Assembly: GCA_001600415.1 (NCBI GenBank)
Contig: BCJX01000009.1
Location: 662,358 to 726,357, forward strand
Reading direction: 5' to 3'
DNA from: Pascua guehoae
Taxonomy: Eukaryota > Basidiomycota > Tremellomycetes > Trichosporonales > Trichosporonaceae
Length of the DNA: 64,000 nucleotides
Numbering within the stretch: the stretch's first letter is position 1; each line of letters opens with the position of its first letter. Positions 41,621-53,038 of this stretch are shown one piece after another. The translations under genes were made by a program, and so were the position numbers. A model generated the notes under the pieces. The model did no database searches and had not been told where the DNA came from. It saw only the letters and a program-made list of their open reading frames with translations.

Positions 41621-44600
41621 TGCTGTGGAGAGGCAGGGGGAGGAGACTGGGGGGAGGGCCGGGTGCGAGTCTGCGGACACACGCTCGGTCGCGGGCCGGG
41701 AGCTGAGCGAGTCGAGGAGAGACGAGAGATTAGAGCCTTGTTACGGGTAGAGATAGCGATAGCGACGGCGGTCCAGCGACCTAGCGTGGGACGAGGCCTA
41801 GTTGACGACGTCGGGGCGACGCAGCGAATAGAAAGAGAACGAGAAAAGGCAAATGTCCGTCGTGTCGGCGTGCGTATAGACCTAGGAGAGAGAGTAGTTG
41901 CTGGCGTGGATTGCAGTGAGGTACGGGACACAAGTTGGACCAAGTCGTTGGTGCCGAGTTGTGCCTGGCCACGCCTCTTGATCCGCAATCTGAAAAATCC
42001 ACCCAGCACAGTGAGCGTGTCGAGTACAGAGTACACAGTTCAGAGTTCCGAAGCCGAGTTCCGGATGCAAGTCGCCGCCGCGCGGCGCCGTGTGCTCGTG
42101 TTGACAATGGGGTGTATGCACAACGAATGATGTGGGTGTGTAGTTGCAAAGAGAGTAGAGTTGCGGTGTGGGATGGAGATTATTGACTTGGACATCGCGT
42201 GGCGCGTGCATCCAGGGGGAAGAAAGGGGAAGAAAGGGACGATCCCTCTGTGGCTGCGGCCCCAGCACCCCGCCCCGGCGGACATGGTACAGTACGCCGA
42301 CATGCCCCACTCCGCACGCGGCCAAACCCTCCGTTCTCTGCTGCTTTCCATACGAGCATTGTGCATCGACGCCGCACACTACACTGCTAAAATCCCCCTC
42401 GGCTCTGGTCTTGCGCTCCCGGCTCCCACTTGTGATCGACTGCTTGTCAAAGTCAAAACTCTAGCACAACCTTCCACCAGCCGTCAGGCACAATCACAGA
42501 GGGACATCCATCAGTCAACCAACCTTGAGCCGCTAGCCACTGGCCACCACCAGGCTTGCTGCCTTGCTGTCAATTTTGGCACGTCTTCTGGGACCGCGCG
42601 GGCACTCTGTGTGTGCGAGTGTGCAAGCGTGCATGTGCCCTTACTCCTTCCTACTAATGCACAAACAGCATTTCCGAGCTTCCAGCTTCAAATCTCACCC
42701 TTCTAGTACTTGACAACGACGTGTGCGGGCACACACTTACCTTGCACTGTCCATGCACCCTTGATGGAAACAATCGCGGCCGACCTGGCCACATAGCCGC
42801 TCTACTCCTTTGATCCTTCACCCCGCCTGTGCACAGCGCTGGCCTGTGTATCTCTTCCACGCCAGACGCCCACGCCCAGACACCTAGACCTACACCACTC
42901 GCCCTCAAGACCCACACGTGTGTCGACGCGGCGCCGGTCCAGACTTTTGAGTCTGTGCCCGCTCTGCTCGACTCCAGTCACTGGGGCCACCTGCGCTTCG
43001 TCGTGTCTGGTTCCGGCGCTCGGTTAACGGCCTGGCTCGCCCGTCCTCCGCCACGCCCACTACCACTCTGGCGGTGTGGTTCGTTTGGATATGGGACAGC
43101 TCAGTGCAGCCCAGAAGAAAGAGAACATGCCAAAGGGCAAACTAAGCAATGACCAGCGAGTTGGACTAGTTTCGGTATGGCGGCCTATTGTGCCCGCCCA
43201 GTGCAAAGTGACGATCAGCCCGAGAGATGCAGAGGGAGCGAGTTGACCATACCCGCTCCCACCTCCTACAGCTGTGTCCGAAAAGTCGTGACTGCCGCAT
43301 TGAGCTTGGTGCACGCACATAGGAAATGTAGCATACAACGAGTAGGGAGCAAGCGTGTGGTGGCGTGCCGTGCCGTCGTTTAGGGGGAAGCGCGTCTTTG
43401 CGCATCACCTGGCCCGCTGAATGTGGCAGTCTCATTTTCCAGACGCACGTGTACCCCGAGCAGCCCGCGAGATAGATTCCCGCAAGTGACGCGACATGCG
43501 GCTGAGCAGCTGCTCACCGACGTCGTGTGGGTGGGCGCATGCCTCGGCGTCCCTGCATTGTGGATCTGGGCCACTGGCTGTATTTCCAACGTTCGCCGAC
43601 GGCCTCACTCTGCCCATCGTCTTGCAATCTTTCTCGGGCCGGCGGTAGCGGGGCAAGTTGGGGATGGAGGGGGGTAATTGGTCTCGTCTCCGGTCCACTG
43701 CGTCCATACTGATGCCAAGATGGTGGCGAGCGCCTCGAGAGTGCAATTTCACAAATCCTCGGACGCAATCGCGTCTCTTTGAGCACGACTGCGAGACTAT
43801 CAACACAAGTGCCCGCGGAACATCTTAGTTCCGGGGCAGCAGTTCTCCACAGCGTCGATCAGGGGTGCGGCACTGCTGTACTGCTGGTGGACATGGCCGC
43901 CGCAGACCGGCTGTGGCCTGGGCGCGATCGCGTGACGAAGTAGTGTGGTCATGGAGATGCCATGAGCAATGCGTCGCCGTCCACTGCTGGGCGTCGAGGA
44001 TTAATTCGCCGCGTCGCCGCACCAAGGTCCAAGGGTGGACAGTGTTGAACCCAACAACCGGCGTCGCGATGGCGTCGAGGTTTACTTTCGAGTGGATTTG
44101 AAACCCGTCCCCGGACGTGATTGGCTGGACCTACCGAAATCTGCGGGGACCCCGCGTTTGTTGTGGTCGCGTTTTGGACGCTGAATGGTGTCATCTGTGG
44201 CGTTGTGGCATCATTCTTGTACACCATGATGGCATCCATGGTGCTTGCTACGCACCCGACTGTTCGCGTGTCCAATTGTCCCGTACCGAGGTTGATCCGA
44301 GTCGAGACCATGGCTGATAGTGGGCGATCTTGGGCAATACTGGGCGATATCTCACCCCCGTCCTCGTCGTTATTCCAGATTCACTCAAGGCCGAGGTCGT
44401 ATGCGACGTTACGTGCTCTTGCCTCTTGCCAAGACGCTCTTTTTTCACGTTGGTCGCCGCATCTGTGGTAGAACTCGCGATGGAATTCCCACTCGAGAGA
44501 GTACAAGTACGAATCTGAGCGCGCTCGTCGTCTGCTTTCTTCGTAGACACAGACAGATCTCTCTCTTGCCCTCCGAATCGCGCTAAACCTCGAAGCGCTC

Positions 44601-44670
44601 GCTCATTTCAACGCCACGCCAATCTACTCTACTCCACCCGCCGCCACACCGAGACAACAGGAACGCGACC
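41621..44670. other. Gene-poor 3-kb interval between YND1 and the MFS permease
   Basis: The two flanking genes are divergent, so both promoters lie here. I examined both strands and found only open stretches without conserved content, of 100-180 codons at most. A perfect GCGGGGACCCCGC palindrome lies at about 44142-44154. No mobile element or RNA gene recognised. Confidence 0.45.
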
Positions 44671-46525
44671 ATGACGACCCTGGAAAAGACATTAGACAGC
44701 TGCCTAGGTGCGTTCACTGGAATCATCCGATCTAGTCGCGTCGCTGACCCTGGCAGACAAGGAGGCCCACCTCGAGACCCCCGGCGCGTCCACGTTTGCC
44801 TCCGAGTACTCAATCGACTGGACAGAGGAAGAGGAGAAGCGCGTCATTCGCAAGCTCGACTTTAGTGTCCTCGCGCTCCTCACGTTTGGTTTCTTTTGCT
44901 TTCAGCTTGAGCGAGGGTACGTACAGTTAAAGGAATCCCGATACGGTACTGACTTCTGTAGCAACATTTCCAATGCCGCGACGTCTACACTCTTCAAAGA
45001 CGTCGGCATTGACCAGGACCAATTCAACACGGGCCAGTCTCTCTTGTTCCTCGGTATCATTCTCGGAGAGTGAGTCAGGAGCATACCTCGTCCTAGTTTC
45101 ACGGTACCGGTCGCTGACAGACAGAATTCCCTCCCAGATGCTCCTGCAGCGTGTCGGCCCCCAGAAGTGGCTGACGTTTCAAATCTTTGCCTTTGGCCTC
45201 GTGGCCACGTTTCAAATGTTTATGAAGGGCTATGGGTCGTTCCTGGCCACGCGTATCCTCCTGGGTCTTACCGAGTGTGGCTGTGAGTGACAATCATGTT
45301 TCCTAAGGGCGGTCCCCACTAACAACCCAGACATTCCAGGCGCGCTCTACACCATTTCCACGTTTTACAAGCGCGAAGAACTGGCCAGCCGCAACGGCGT
45401 CTTCTTCGCGGGCAACATCCTGGTCGGCGGCGTCGGCGGCCTCATGGCCTCGGGTATCCTGCAGCTCCACGACAAGCTCAAGCCCTGGCAGCACCTGTTC
45501 CTCATCGAGGGTGAGTCTTGTCAACAATTTACCAGAGGTTAGTTCTGATGCAAAACAACAGGCTGCATCTCGCTCTTTTGCGGTCTTCTCTTCCTCGTCT
45601 TGCTGCCCGACAGCCCACACAAGCCCTACTCGCTCCTCTCCCGAAAGATCACCTTTTTCACCGCCCGTGACCGCGAGATTCTCCTTGCTCGTGTCGTCGT
45701 CGACGACAAGACAAAGGCAGAAACCCACCGTGCCCTCACGACCAAGGAGATTATGGGCACGCTCCTCAACTGGCGCAATTACCCGCACGTCTTGATTGCC
45801 ATCAGCCTGATTTCGTCCACAGTCGCCCTCGGCACGTATCAGCCGCTTCTCATCAAGGGCTTTGGGTTTAGCACCATCAAGGCCAATGCCATGTCGTCTG
45901 TTGGCGGCTGGATCAGCCTTGTCCTCGTGCTTGTCGGCGGGTTTGTCGGGTGAGTCTGGCATGCAAGTAAAGCAAAGACTTCTGCAGTGGCTGACTCTCA
46001 GCGGCAAGTTCAAGGTCAAGGGCCCTGTGGTCATTTTTACAGTGGCGTGCTACCTGGTCATGTGGATTGCTTGTAAGTAGTCAACTCACAGGCGGGCAGC
46101 CACAAACACAGAGAGAGAGAGAGACACTAACAACCGTTCCAGTCCAATCGAAATCGTCGACTTCGGACACATGGGGCAAGTTTGCCACTCTGGCCTTGTC
46201 ATCCGGCACGTCAACCTGGTGGCACCCGCTCAACGCAACATGGCTCTCGCTCAACCAGCCCACGCCTCAGCACCGCGCGATTGCCATGGCCATGTTTATC
46301 ATGGCCGCAAACCTCGGTGGTGTCGTCGGCTCGCAGATTATGCGCAAGAGCGACGCACCAGTGTACCCGATCGCGTTCCGAGTTTGCGTGTGCCTCGTGG
46401 CGTTTGGCGTCGCCGTCGGCATCGCGCAGCACCTGCAGTACCGCTGGACCAACAAGAGGAATGCGGCTAGGGTCGAGCGGGGCGACAAGTTTGGGCTCAA
46501 TGAAAAGGTGGAATATGTAATCTAG
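44671..46525 (+). CDS. MFS transporter, Dal5-like anion:cation symporter family
   Basis: Eight exons (44671-44707, 44757-44916, 44962-45069, 45125-45282, 45331-45510, 45562-45949, 46002-46072, 46143-46525), all in phase, give 494 residues. It is a twelve-helix plasma-membrane permease. Family hallmarks: a cytosolic start with RKLDFSVLALLTFGFFCFQL, then ERGNISNA, GIILGEIPSQMLLQRVGPQK, RILLGLTECGYIPGALYTIS, FYKREELASRNGVFFAGNIL and LPDSPHKPYSLL. The second half has VLIAISLISSTVALGTYQPL and AMAMFIMAANLGGVVGSQIM. Relatives carry allantoate, nicotinate, pantothenate, biotin or other carboxylates into the cell. The sequence does not tell which substrate. Introns of 45-70 nt punctuate the helices. 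Confidence 0.93.
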
Positions 46526-46905
46526 ATTGATGGGGTCTTTTCTGCAATGCATAAACCGGGTTTTCGTTTCGCGTGTGCGGTAATCGTGTGGATCATAATG
46601 GGGTAACATGAACAGGTCAATCTGACCACGGGAGGTATAGGTGCAAGGGTGTCGAATGGGCGGTATGTGGGCGAGGCAATGAACAGGGAGCGAGCGGGTG
46701 GAGTGGGGTCGTCGCGGCTGCTGGGCATTAGACGACGTGTTAGCAGGGCTGTGGACACATACTGTGCGGTTATTGGCTCGGTTGTCGATCGTAGACGCCA
46801 TGGAGAATGCGAGTGCTTGTAGGGTGCTGTCAACCGACCGATTGGAGCTTGCTGGCACGTTGAGTGTGGGGCAGGCGGTGGCCGATGTTGGACTGAGCGG
46901 CTGGC
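46526..46905. other. Convergent intergenic region
   Basis: 380 bases between the stop codons of the MFS gene and the dynein light chain gene. Nothing recognisable. Confidence 0.5.
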
Positions 46906-47552
46906 CTACTGCCCGGGGTCCTGGAGCACGACGAGGAGGTAGCGTTCGTCTGAGGTGAGCTCGGGATCATCATGGGAGCTCACCTGGCGTGATGATGAGC
47001 TCATGGCGCTTGGTGCGGATGCGCATGAGCTTGAGCTCATCCTGGAGAGTCGGCGGGGGACGACGGGGTTGAGGGAAGGTGGGGAGGGGTTATGACGGAT
47101 GGCGCGATGGTGCCAACAAGTGAGGCAGTGAGGAAGACCAGGGAGGTTGGGTACCATTTGAGGGAGAGTGAAAGGGACAGCAACAATCAGAACAGCCGCA
47201 GAACAACAGAAGAAATAGCGTCAGCACCTTTGCCCCCCTTCCTCGTCGCGGCCATCGTCGTCGTCGCGCACGGTGGACCTCCGCCCAACAGCATGCTGCT
47301 GCCCAAACTCACCCCGTCGTCGACGGCGCTCACGGCGCCGGCCGTCGCAGCGACGACGGCCTCGAGGGCGCCCGCATAGCGCTTGCCGCTCTCACCATCA
47401 AAGACGGCGCCCGTGCTCTGGACAATGCCGGCCGAGCCCGCCACGCCGCGCGCGAGGATCATGACGCCGCGGACGTTGCGGTACGCGGCGAGGCGGGAGA
47501 GGGTCTGGTCGATCTCGGGCGGAGGCGGGACGACGCCGTTGGTGGACGACAT
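46906..47552 (-). CDS. Dynein light chain, roadblock/LC7 type
   Basis: Exons 47313-47552, 46984-47041 and 46906-46949 give 113 residues. Roadblock light chains form dimers that bind the intermediate chain of cytoplasmic dynein and help link cargo. The fold signature is complete: EIDQTLSRLAAYRNVRGVMI, GSAGIVQSTGAVFDG, YAGALEAVVAATAGAVSAVD, DELKLMRIRTKRHELIITPD and ERYLLVVLQDPGQ. Length and order match the family (about 100-110 residues). Introns are 271 and 34 nt. The start follows a tRNA-His gene and lies 441 bases from the divergent bL12m gene. Confidence 0.93.
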
Positions 47553-47993
47553 GGTGCAAGATGGTGGGGTGGGGTGGGTGTCGCGAGAAGAGGAATGGAT
47601 GATGGCGAGATGTTGATCCGCATGCCGGGGTCCACTTTAACGGCAGGGGTGGAGGCCACAGGGAGGAAGGGGGGTATGACGCGACGCGCGCAAAGAGGGG
47701 GGACAGGGGATCAAAAAGAAGTGTTTTTACGTGTCCATACGCTGAATCGAACAGCGGTCTCAACAGAAGCATCCAATTAGAGCCACAATGTTGCGTACTA
47801 ACCACTATACTATATGAACCTCGTGCCTGGAAATTGACTATTATTCTGAAGAATGCACTGTCCTCCACCCAGACACCCAGATGCTTGGCCTTCCGGGATG
47901 TCGGCTTTTTTTTGTGGCACACAACCACCCGAGGCCAGTCGAGATTTCGGATCCTCTTTTCCACACTCGGCACAACCACAACCACCACCGACC
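47553..47993. promoter_or_regulatory. Divergent promoter region containing tRNA-His
   Basis: 441 bases between the starts of the dynein light chain and bL12m genes. The tRNA at 47733-47819 occupies the middle, so polymerase III transcription takes place between two polymerase II promoters. TFIIIC bound at the tRNA could insulate them (inference). Confidence 0.5.
47733..47819 (-). tRNA. tRNA-His(GUG) with a 16-nt intron
   Basis: A complete cloverleaf. Acceptor GTTCATA pairs with TATGGAC (one G-T pair). The D arm is GTATAGTGGTTAGTAC, with the box A core. The anticodon stem CAACA pairs with TGTTG around the loop TTGTGG/C, with anticodon GTG. The T arm is CGCTG-TTCGATT-CAGCG, with box B. A 16-nt intron (CTCTAATTGGATGCTT) sits one base 3' of the anticodon, the canonical 37/38 position. 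Mature length is 71 nt before CCA and G-1 addition. The GTATAGTGGTTAGTAC D arm matches eukaryotic tRNA-His. Confidence 0.93.
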
Positions 47994-49684
47994 ATGAGCG
48001 TGAGTCCGCCGCGGGCGATCGCGAGCACGCGTCTGCGGGCAGCGCCAACGTCCTGCCGGGGTCATGGCACTCAGGGCGTCGCCTTGTGATGCTTGCAGTG
48101 CTGGCGTTGGGGCCCTGCACCGGTTCTGCAGCTGTCCCAACCCCCAGGTCTTGGTTTGCGGCCCGGCCTAGCCCGCTGCCCGCATATCCTCTCCTCTACC
48201 CCGTCCCCGCCCCCCTGTCTCCTACGGGCTCCGAAGCTCACCCCCCAGACCTCCCGGACTGTCCTCCGCGCCCTCCGCGCCTCGTCTTCGCGCCGCGTCG
48301 CTGCGCCCTTGTCCGCGCGCTCGTTTGCGTCGTCCCGCGCCGTGCGGGAGGAGGCTGCGGCTGCCCCCGTGTCGCCCAAGATTGCGTCCATTGTCGACTC
48401 GGTCGAGGGCCTCACCCTCCTCGAGGTCTCGGAGCTCGTGTCTGCGCTCAAGGTGCGTACTGCTGTCTAGGAGTGGGCATGTGTGTTTGTGTGTGCAGAG
48501 GGTGCTTGGTGAAGGAGACGGAAGAGAAAGGGTCTTGCCAAGGATGAGCTAGGAAGCCAGGCTGTCGAGAATGGGAGTCTGCAGGACGGATGTGCTGGTG
48601 ACATGGCGCGTCTGGGCGAGCCGGGATGGGCGCGCCAAAGGACAAGATGGCAGCCAAAGGAGAAGGGCTGCGCTGGGGTCAGAGATAGACATTGGACGGT
48701 GTCCCGCAGCGCCCCGCAGTGATGAAAACAGAAGTGTGAGAGTACTGTGGGGGACAGTCGGTAGAATGGAGCGATGAGGGAGTAGAGGACGCTCCAGCGA
48801 TGGCAAAGACACGACCGGNNNNNNNNNNNNNNNNNNNNGCACGCGCCGCGGCGTCTCTCTCTCTGGTCAAGGGACGCCAAGACGAGATGCCAGTGTCCCT
48901 TTCTCGCGACTCCCTCAGATGTACACGACCTCTGCTCCGGCCCGCACACACATTACATCCTCCAAGTGTACATGGCCTCTTCTCGCGCCCGCACACACAC
49001 ACACGCACACACACAAGCCCCAGTTGAAAGCCCCGATACTAACCCCCAGACCCGCCTGAACATCACCGAGATCGCGATGCCCGCCGCGTCCGCCGCACCT
49101 GCTGCCGCCGCTGCGCCCGCGGCCGAGGCGGCCGTCGAGGAGAAGCCCAAGGAGAAGACAATGTTCACCATCAAGCTCGAAAAGTTTGATGCTTCGGCCA
49201 AGGCCAAGATTATCCGCGAGGTCAAGGGTCTCATGCCAAACATGAACCTGGTCGAGGTGAGTGCGAGACGAGTGCACGAGAGTGGAGTGGTCAGGTGGGA
49301 GAGCTGCGAGCTGGGTCTGTCGTGTGACAGGAGAATGCGGGGTGGTAGGGTGCAGCAGGCATCTTGTGTCCCAGACCGCCATGCCTGTTTTCGTCGTTGA
49401 GTGTTGGGTCCCCAAGACGGAACAGCAGACGGGTGGACTCGACATCAGAGCCAGCGCCCAGCTCCGCGCCCTAGCACTCAAAGCACCTTCACCAACAGCT
49501 CTTCACCCCACACACACACCCCCACGCGCTGTCCCCAAACACACACACGCATACACTAACATTCCAGGCGAAGAAGTTTGTCGAGGCGGTCCCCCAGACG
49601 CTCAAGGAGAACGTGCCCAAGGAGGAGGCCGAGAAGATGCAAAAGGCGCTCGAGGCCCTCGGCGCGACCATTACGCTTGAATAG
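47994..49684 (+). CDS. MRPL12: Mitochondrial large-subunit ribosomal protein bL12m
   Basis: Exons 48249-48452, 49050-49256 and 49568-49684 are firm. A first exon of only two codons (ATGAGC, 47994-47999) is proposed because GTGAGT follows it and the phase closes; no other ATG is in frame. The 177-residue product begins with an Arg/Ser/Ala-rich presequence ([20 protein letters not shown]) for import into mitochondria. The N-terminal dimerisation segment is [20 protein letters not shown], followed by an Ala/Pro hinge and the C-terminal L7/L12 domain ([47 protein letters not shown]). bL12m forms the stalk that recruits translation GTPases. Intron 2 (597 nt) contains an assembly gap, so an unseen exon there cannot be fully excluded. 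Confidence 0.9.
48819..48838. other. Assembly gap (20 N)
   Basis: Unknown bases inside intron 2 of the bL12m gene. The true size may differ from 20. Confidence 1.
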
Positions 49685-50276
49685 GCACCGGAGCGGGGAG
49701 TGCATGCATACATACAGCTCAGGCGGGGGGTTTGCGGGTTCTAGAGGGGGTTGTGAACATTGGGATGGTGTGGGTGGTCTGCGATGCGGAGCGGGAGGCG
49801 AGGGGACGGCTGGATCTGCCACAGAGTCTGCAGTGGGCCACACACCTGGGAGAGACGGTGTTCGGACTGCGGCGGCGGCAAATGGCGTCGAATGACCATC
49901 TGACAAGCTCATGAGGGAGCCGATGCGGGAGCCGATGACCCGCTGTGCGTCACACTTGCTCGCGATATGGTGTGCTTGGGCTCTTGGTAGTGAGGACCTT
50001 CGCTGGCGGCTCCTAACTGCAGCTCGTCGCAGCTCGACATCTCGCCCACTCCGGTCCCGTCGGTGGCATCTCTATGGGCTGCTGGGGCGTTCTGTGGCTG
50101 TTGACATGTCCAAGGGATGGAGGGCTCGCCCTTGGTTCGTCCAAGCTCTAGCTGCTACTAGATACAGAAACACCAACCTAGTCTATTGCTACAGTTCGAG
50201 AAGAGAAAAAAAAGGTCATCAGGCTTCAACGCTCGTGCCGCAGACACGTTGGAGGGAAACTGGCAAGTGGTGGATC
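49685..50276. other. Convergent intergenic region
   Basis: 592 bases between the stops of bL12m and the nuclease-fold-like gene. No repeat and no closed gene model. Confidence 0.5.
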
Positions 50277-52092
50277 CTAGCCCCGATAGTTTGAGCGCGA
50301 TCCATAGCTGTGAGGCGGAGGAGTACCCCTCTGCGTCGCTCGAGCCTGGGGATATCTCTCGGGCGAGCTCCTCTGAACACCCGGGTATCCGTTGGGAGTC
50401 GTCTCATGAGGCGGTGTGTGGGTGCGGCCGAAAGATGCCGTCGAGGACATGGACGGGAGTGAAGTCAAACTCGACCCATACGAGGTCGCGGTGTTGGTTG
50501 GGCCGAGATCCTGACGTGCGTTCGGAGGGCTGGCACGGTGGCCCTGGTCGTCAGCACATGCAATGCACAGCTTGGATCTGCTCACATTCTGGCGGTGGTT
50601 GGTGACATAGTTTGAATATGAGCCCGAAGACTGCGGCGGCGGTTGATGGGCTAGCGACTGGGAAGACGGCAACGAAGTCAAGCTCGACCCGAACGATGTG
50701 TCGGTCGCTGCCGACGCGAGGTCCTGGCGCGTGGTGGGTGGACGTTGGCCCTGGTTGTCAGCGCGGCCAACTAGACACTTATTCAGCTCACATTCTGGCG
50801 GTTGTTGGTGGTATAGTGTGACGACGACCACGGGTAGGATGGTCGTTGGACCGGTGCGTTCCGAGGGAGTGACTGCGATTGGGCAGGGGGTTGGAGAGAA
50901 GCCTGCTGTGTAAGTTTAAGATATTGTAGTGGAAGCTCCTCACATCCGGCGATGTCGTTCGCCTGTTACGGGCCCTAGCCCGCTTGGGTGTTGTGTGTGT
51001 CGCCGTCGCATCCTTGTAACGCATGTTTCGCAGCGTAATGGCCGCCATCGCTTCGATGATTGAGCACTCATCCGCCGAGTCAGACGAAGTGCCAAAGGAC
51101 TTGGAAAAGTAGGCAGTCTTATCGAGTTGGGGATCGGTTAGGTCGGCATACGGGTCGGCGGCTGGAACGAATACGACGATGAAGCGGTTACCGGTGGTGA
51201 TGATGCCGTATGGGGTTTTGCAGAGCATACAGTAGGCGAATACCTCGAGCACGAGGGCAAAGATGGTCTTCTCATGGCTGTTGGTGATATCACGGCGGCA
51301 GCCCTCTCGCTTGGCCTCGATGACTCTCTCGTACCGAGGCTCCCCATTTCTGGTGGTCGTTTCCGTTTTCTTGATGCGAGCCTCAACTGTTGCAGTCCAA
51401 TGATCAATGAGATCAAAGATTTCGTCGGGAGCGACAGTGTGACTCTTGAGTTCGAGGACGGAGAAAACGTCCAGAAGGTCATTACGTCCAGCCGAGGAGA
51501 TACGCAGTGCACTAATGCAGCGGTCGATGCGGGCGGTCGTCGAGTTATAGCTGAGGGTGTGTTCGGCGTGGTAAGATGGTCGACCGTGGCGGCCTGACGA
51601 TTGGAACAATCTCGCTTTCATAAGGTCGCTTAGGATACGGCTGATCCACGAGTCGAGCAAGCGGCCCATATCCGCTTCGTTGTGCACCTCCTTCACAGGA
51701 TCATCGTCGGGGTCGTCGTCTGGAATGTCTAGCAGGATTGTGTGCTTCCTGCAGAGGCCGCTCGTCTCGGACATAAGCCGATCACGGACCTCTTTGACCA
51801 GTTTTGACACCATATCCTCATCCCACATTGGCTTGACCGGTATCTCGTCAAGCTTGATGACGTCCTTTAGCACATGCTCGAGTACTGGTTTGGCGTCACG
51901 GTAGGTGGTGGCGTCAGGCTTCTTGCTCCAGTGCACCTTCGGAAGTCGGTACTTCCTTAAAAAATCGGCCCACTGGAAGTAAGTCAGTACAGGACTGTTT
52001 CAGTCTCTCACTGTACAGTTGTGTTGATGGGCACCTGCAAGCCCAAGACCGAGATGGCCAGGTGGCTGTCGAGACCTTAGCTCAGGCGGCAT
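50277..52092 (-). CDS. Possible restriction-endonuclease-fold protein with duplicated tail exons
   Basis: Exons 52012-52092, 50944-51972, 50792-50905, 50586-50750 and 50277-50543, all phase 0, give 551 residues. Residues 30-330 form a globular part with WADFLRKYRLPKVHWSKKPD, VFSVLELKSHTVAPDEIFDL, a helical EARIKKTETTTRNGEPRYER, and FALVLEVFAYCMLCKTPYGI leading into ITTGNRFIVVFVP. The E-L-K of VLELKSH followed by a YGIITTGNRF-type strand and helix recalls PD-(D/E)xK nuclease-like domains common in fungal genomes. That is inference from pattern only, and catalysis is unproven. A basic stretch (PKRARARNRR) follows, then a Ser/Gln/Pro-rich tail in which one exon and its upstream intron are duplicated. 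Function unknown. Confidence 0.72.
50460..50791 (-). repeat. Tandem exon+intron duplication in the tail of the preceding gene
   Basis: Unit 1 is intron 50751-50791 plus exon 50586-50750; unit 2 is intron 50544-50585 plus the start of exon 50277-50543. Both introns start GTGAGC, end GCTGAC(A/G)ACCAG, and are 41 and 42 nt long. Both are preceded by codons for RQN and followed by G(Q/H)R, then RQDL, and SSLTSLPS about 20 residues later. Confidence 0.85.
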
Positions 52093-53038
52093 GTTGTTTG
52101 GCAGTGATCATGGGATAGCTGCACAATCAGGATGCGGTACATATATGTGTTCGTGTCGTTCGTAGACTGGCAAGGGCGGGAAGTTGTGGCTGTGTAGAGG
52201 CTCTAACTTCATTGCTGCTGAAGCCCAAGGGGTTTGACATCCTGGGCCTGGCAGTAACAAGTGTTGTCGGGATGTGCATGGCAAGGGCACAGCCCTATGG
52301 GCTCGCCGAGGTAGACGCTTTACAACAAGAATGAGTGAACCAGCTCATTAGCAGAGGATGAGGGTATTCTGGACGTCGATGGGCATGTCCTGTCTGTTTC
52401 GATGGCATCGCCTCAACACAGCCGGAAACTCTGCCCACGTCAGGCCGCTCAGTCTCAAGGGGCTACCGTTTTACCCAAACCTGGCTCATTGAAGGAATTT
52501 ACGCGAGTGCATGAACGCGGATGCCTAATGATTGAAGTGTACCGCTTTGTTGATGTGTAGTACCGTACTGTACCGCACAGTTGGGTGGAACTTTGGCCTG
52601 GTTGACAACGTAAGCTTCATGTTTCAGTTATGCGGCCCCTCGAAGCAGCGGTGCTGCCACTGGAGTTGTCCTGGGAAGCTGTGCCATGCTGTGCCATGGT
52701 GTACATTTCCAGCTGTGCGGGATAGGGTTAGTCGTACTGTACCCCCTCCTTGCTCGTTACGCAGGCTCGCTGTCGTCGTCGTCTTGCACAGCGCGTTTCA
52801 TGTTAGCATCGCCGCCAGTGCCTTGGGACACTTAGCTGTGCTCTTAGCCTCGGCTGTACGTAAAGCCGCAATACCGATGGGCGTCACTTCTCTGGGACGG
52901 GACAACACCCAGGCACGGTTGGACCGTATTTAAACCGGCCACTCATCTTCTCAGCATGTTGCCCCCAGCCGGAACCACGACTGTGCATTTGTCACCATCG
53001 ACCATAACCCTCGCAACAACACATACAAAGCACTGGCA
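52093..53038. promoter_or_regulatory. Divergent promoter region, 946 bp
   Basis: The interval lies between the divergent starts of the nuclease-fold-like gene and the gene at 53039. ACAACACATACAAAGCACTGGCA just before 53039 gives an A-rich leader. TATTTAAACC at about 52927 might be a TATA-like element 110 bases before that start. No gene model closes. Confidence 0.4.

Noticed and set aside
42161..42706. 181-codon plus-strand open frame in the 3-kb spacer
   Set aside because: No conserved features, no splice signals, composition unlike nearby genes, and overlapping open frames of similar length on the other strand.
44121..44330. Hydrophobic open frame (VVVAFWTLNGVICGVVASFL) before the MFS gene
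   Set aside because: It has no start context, no splice partners and no family match, and it lies in the promoter region of the MFS gene.
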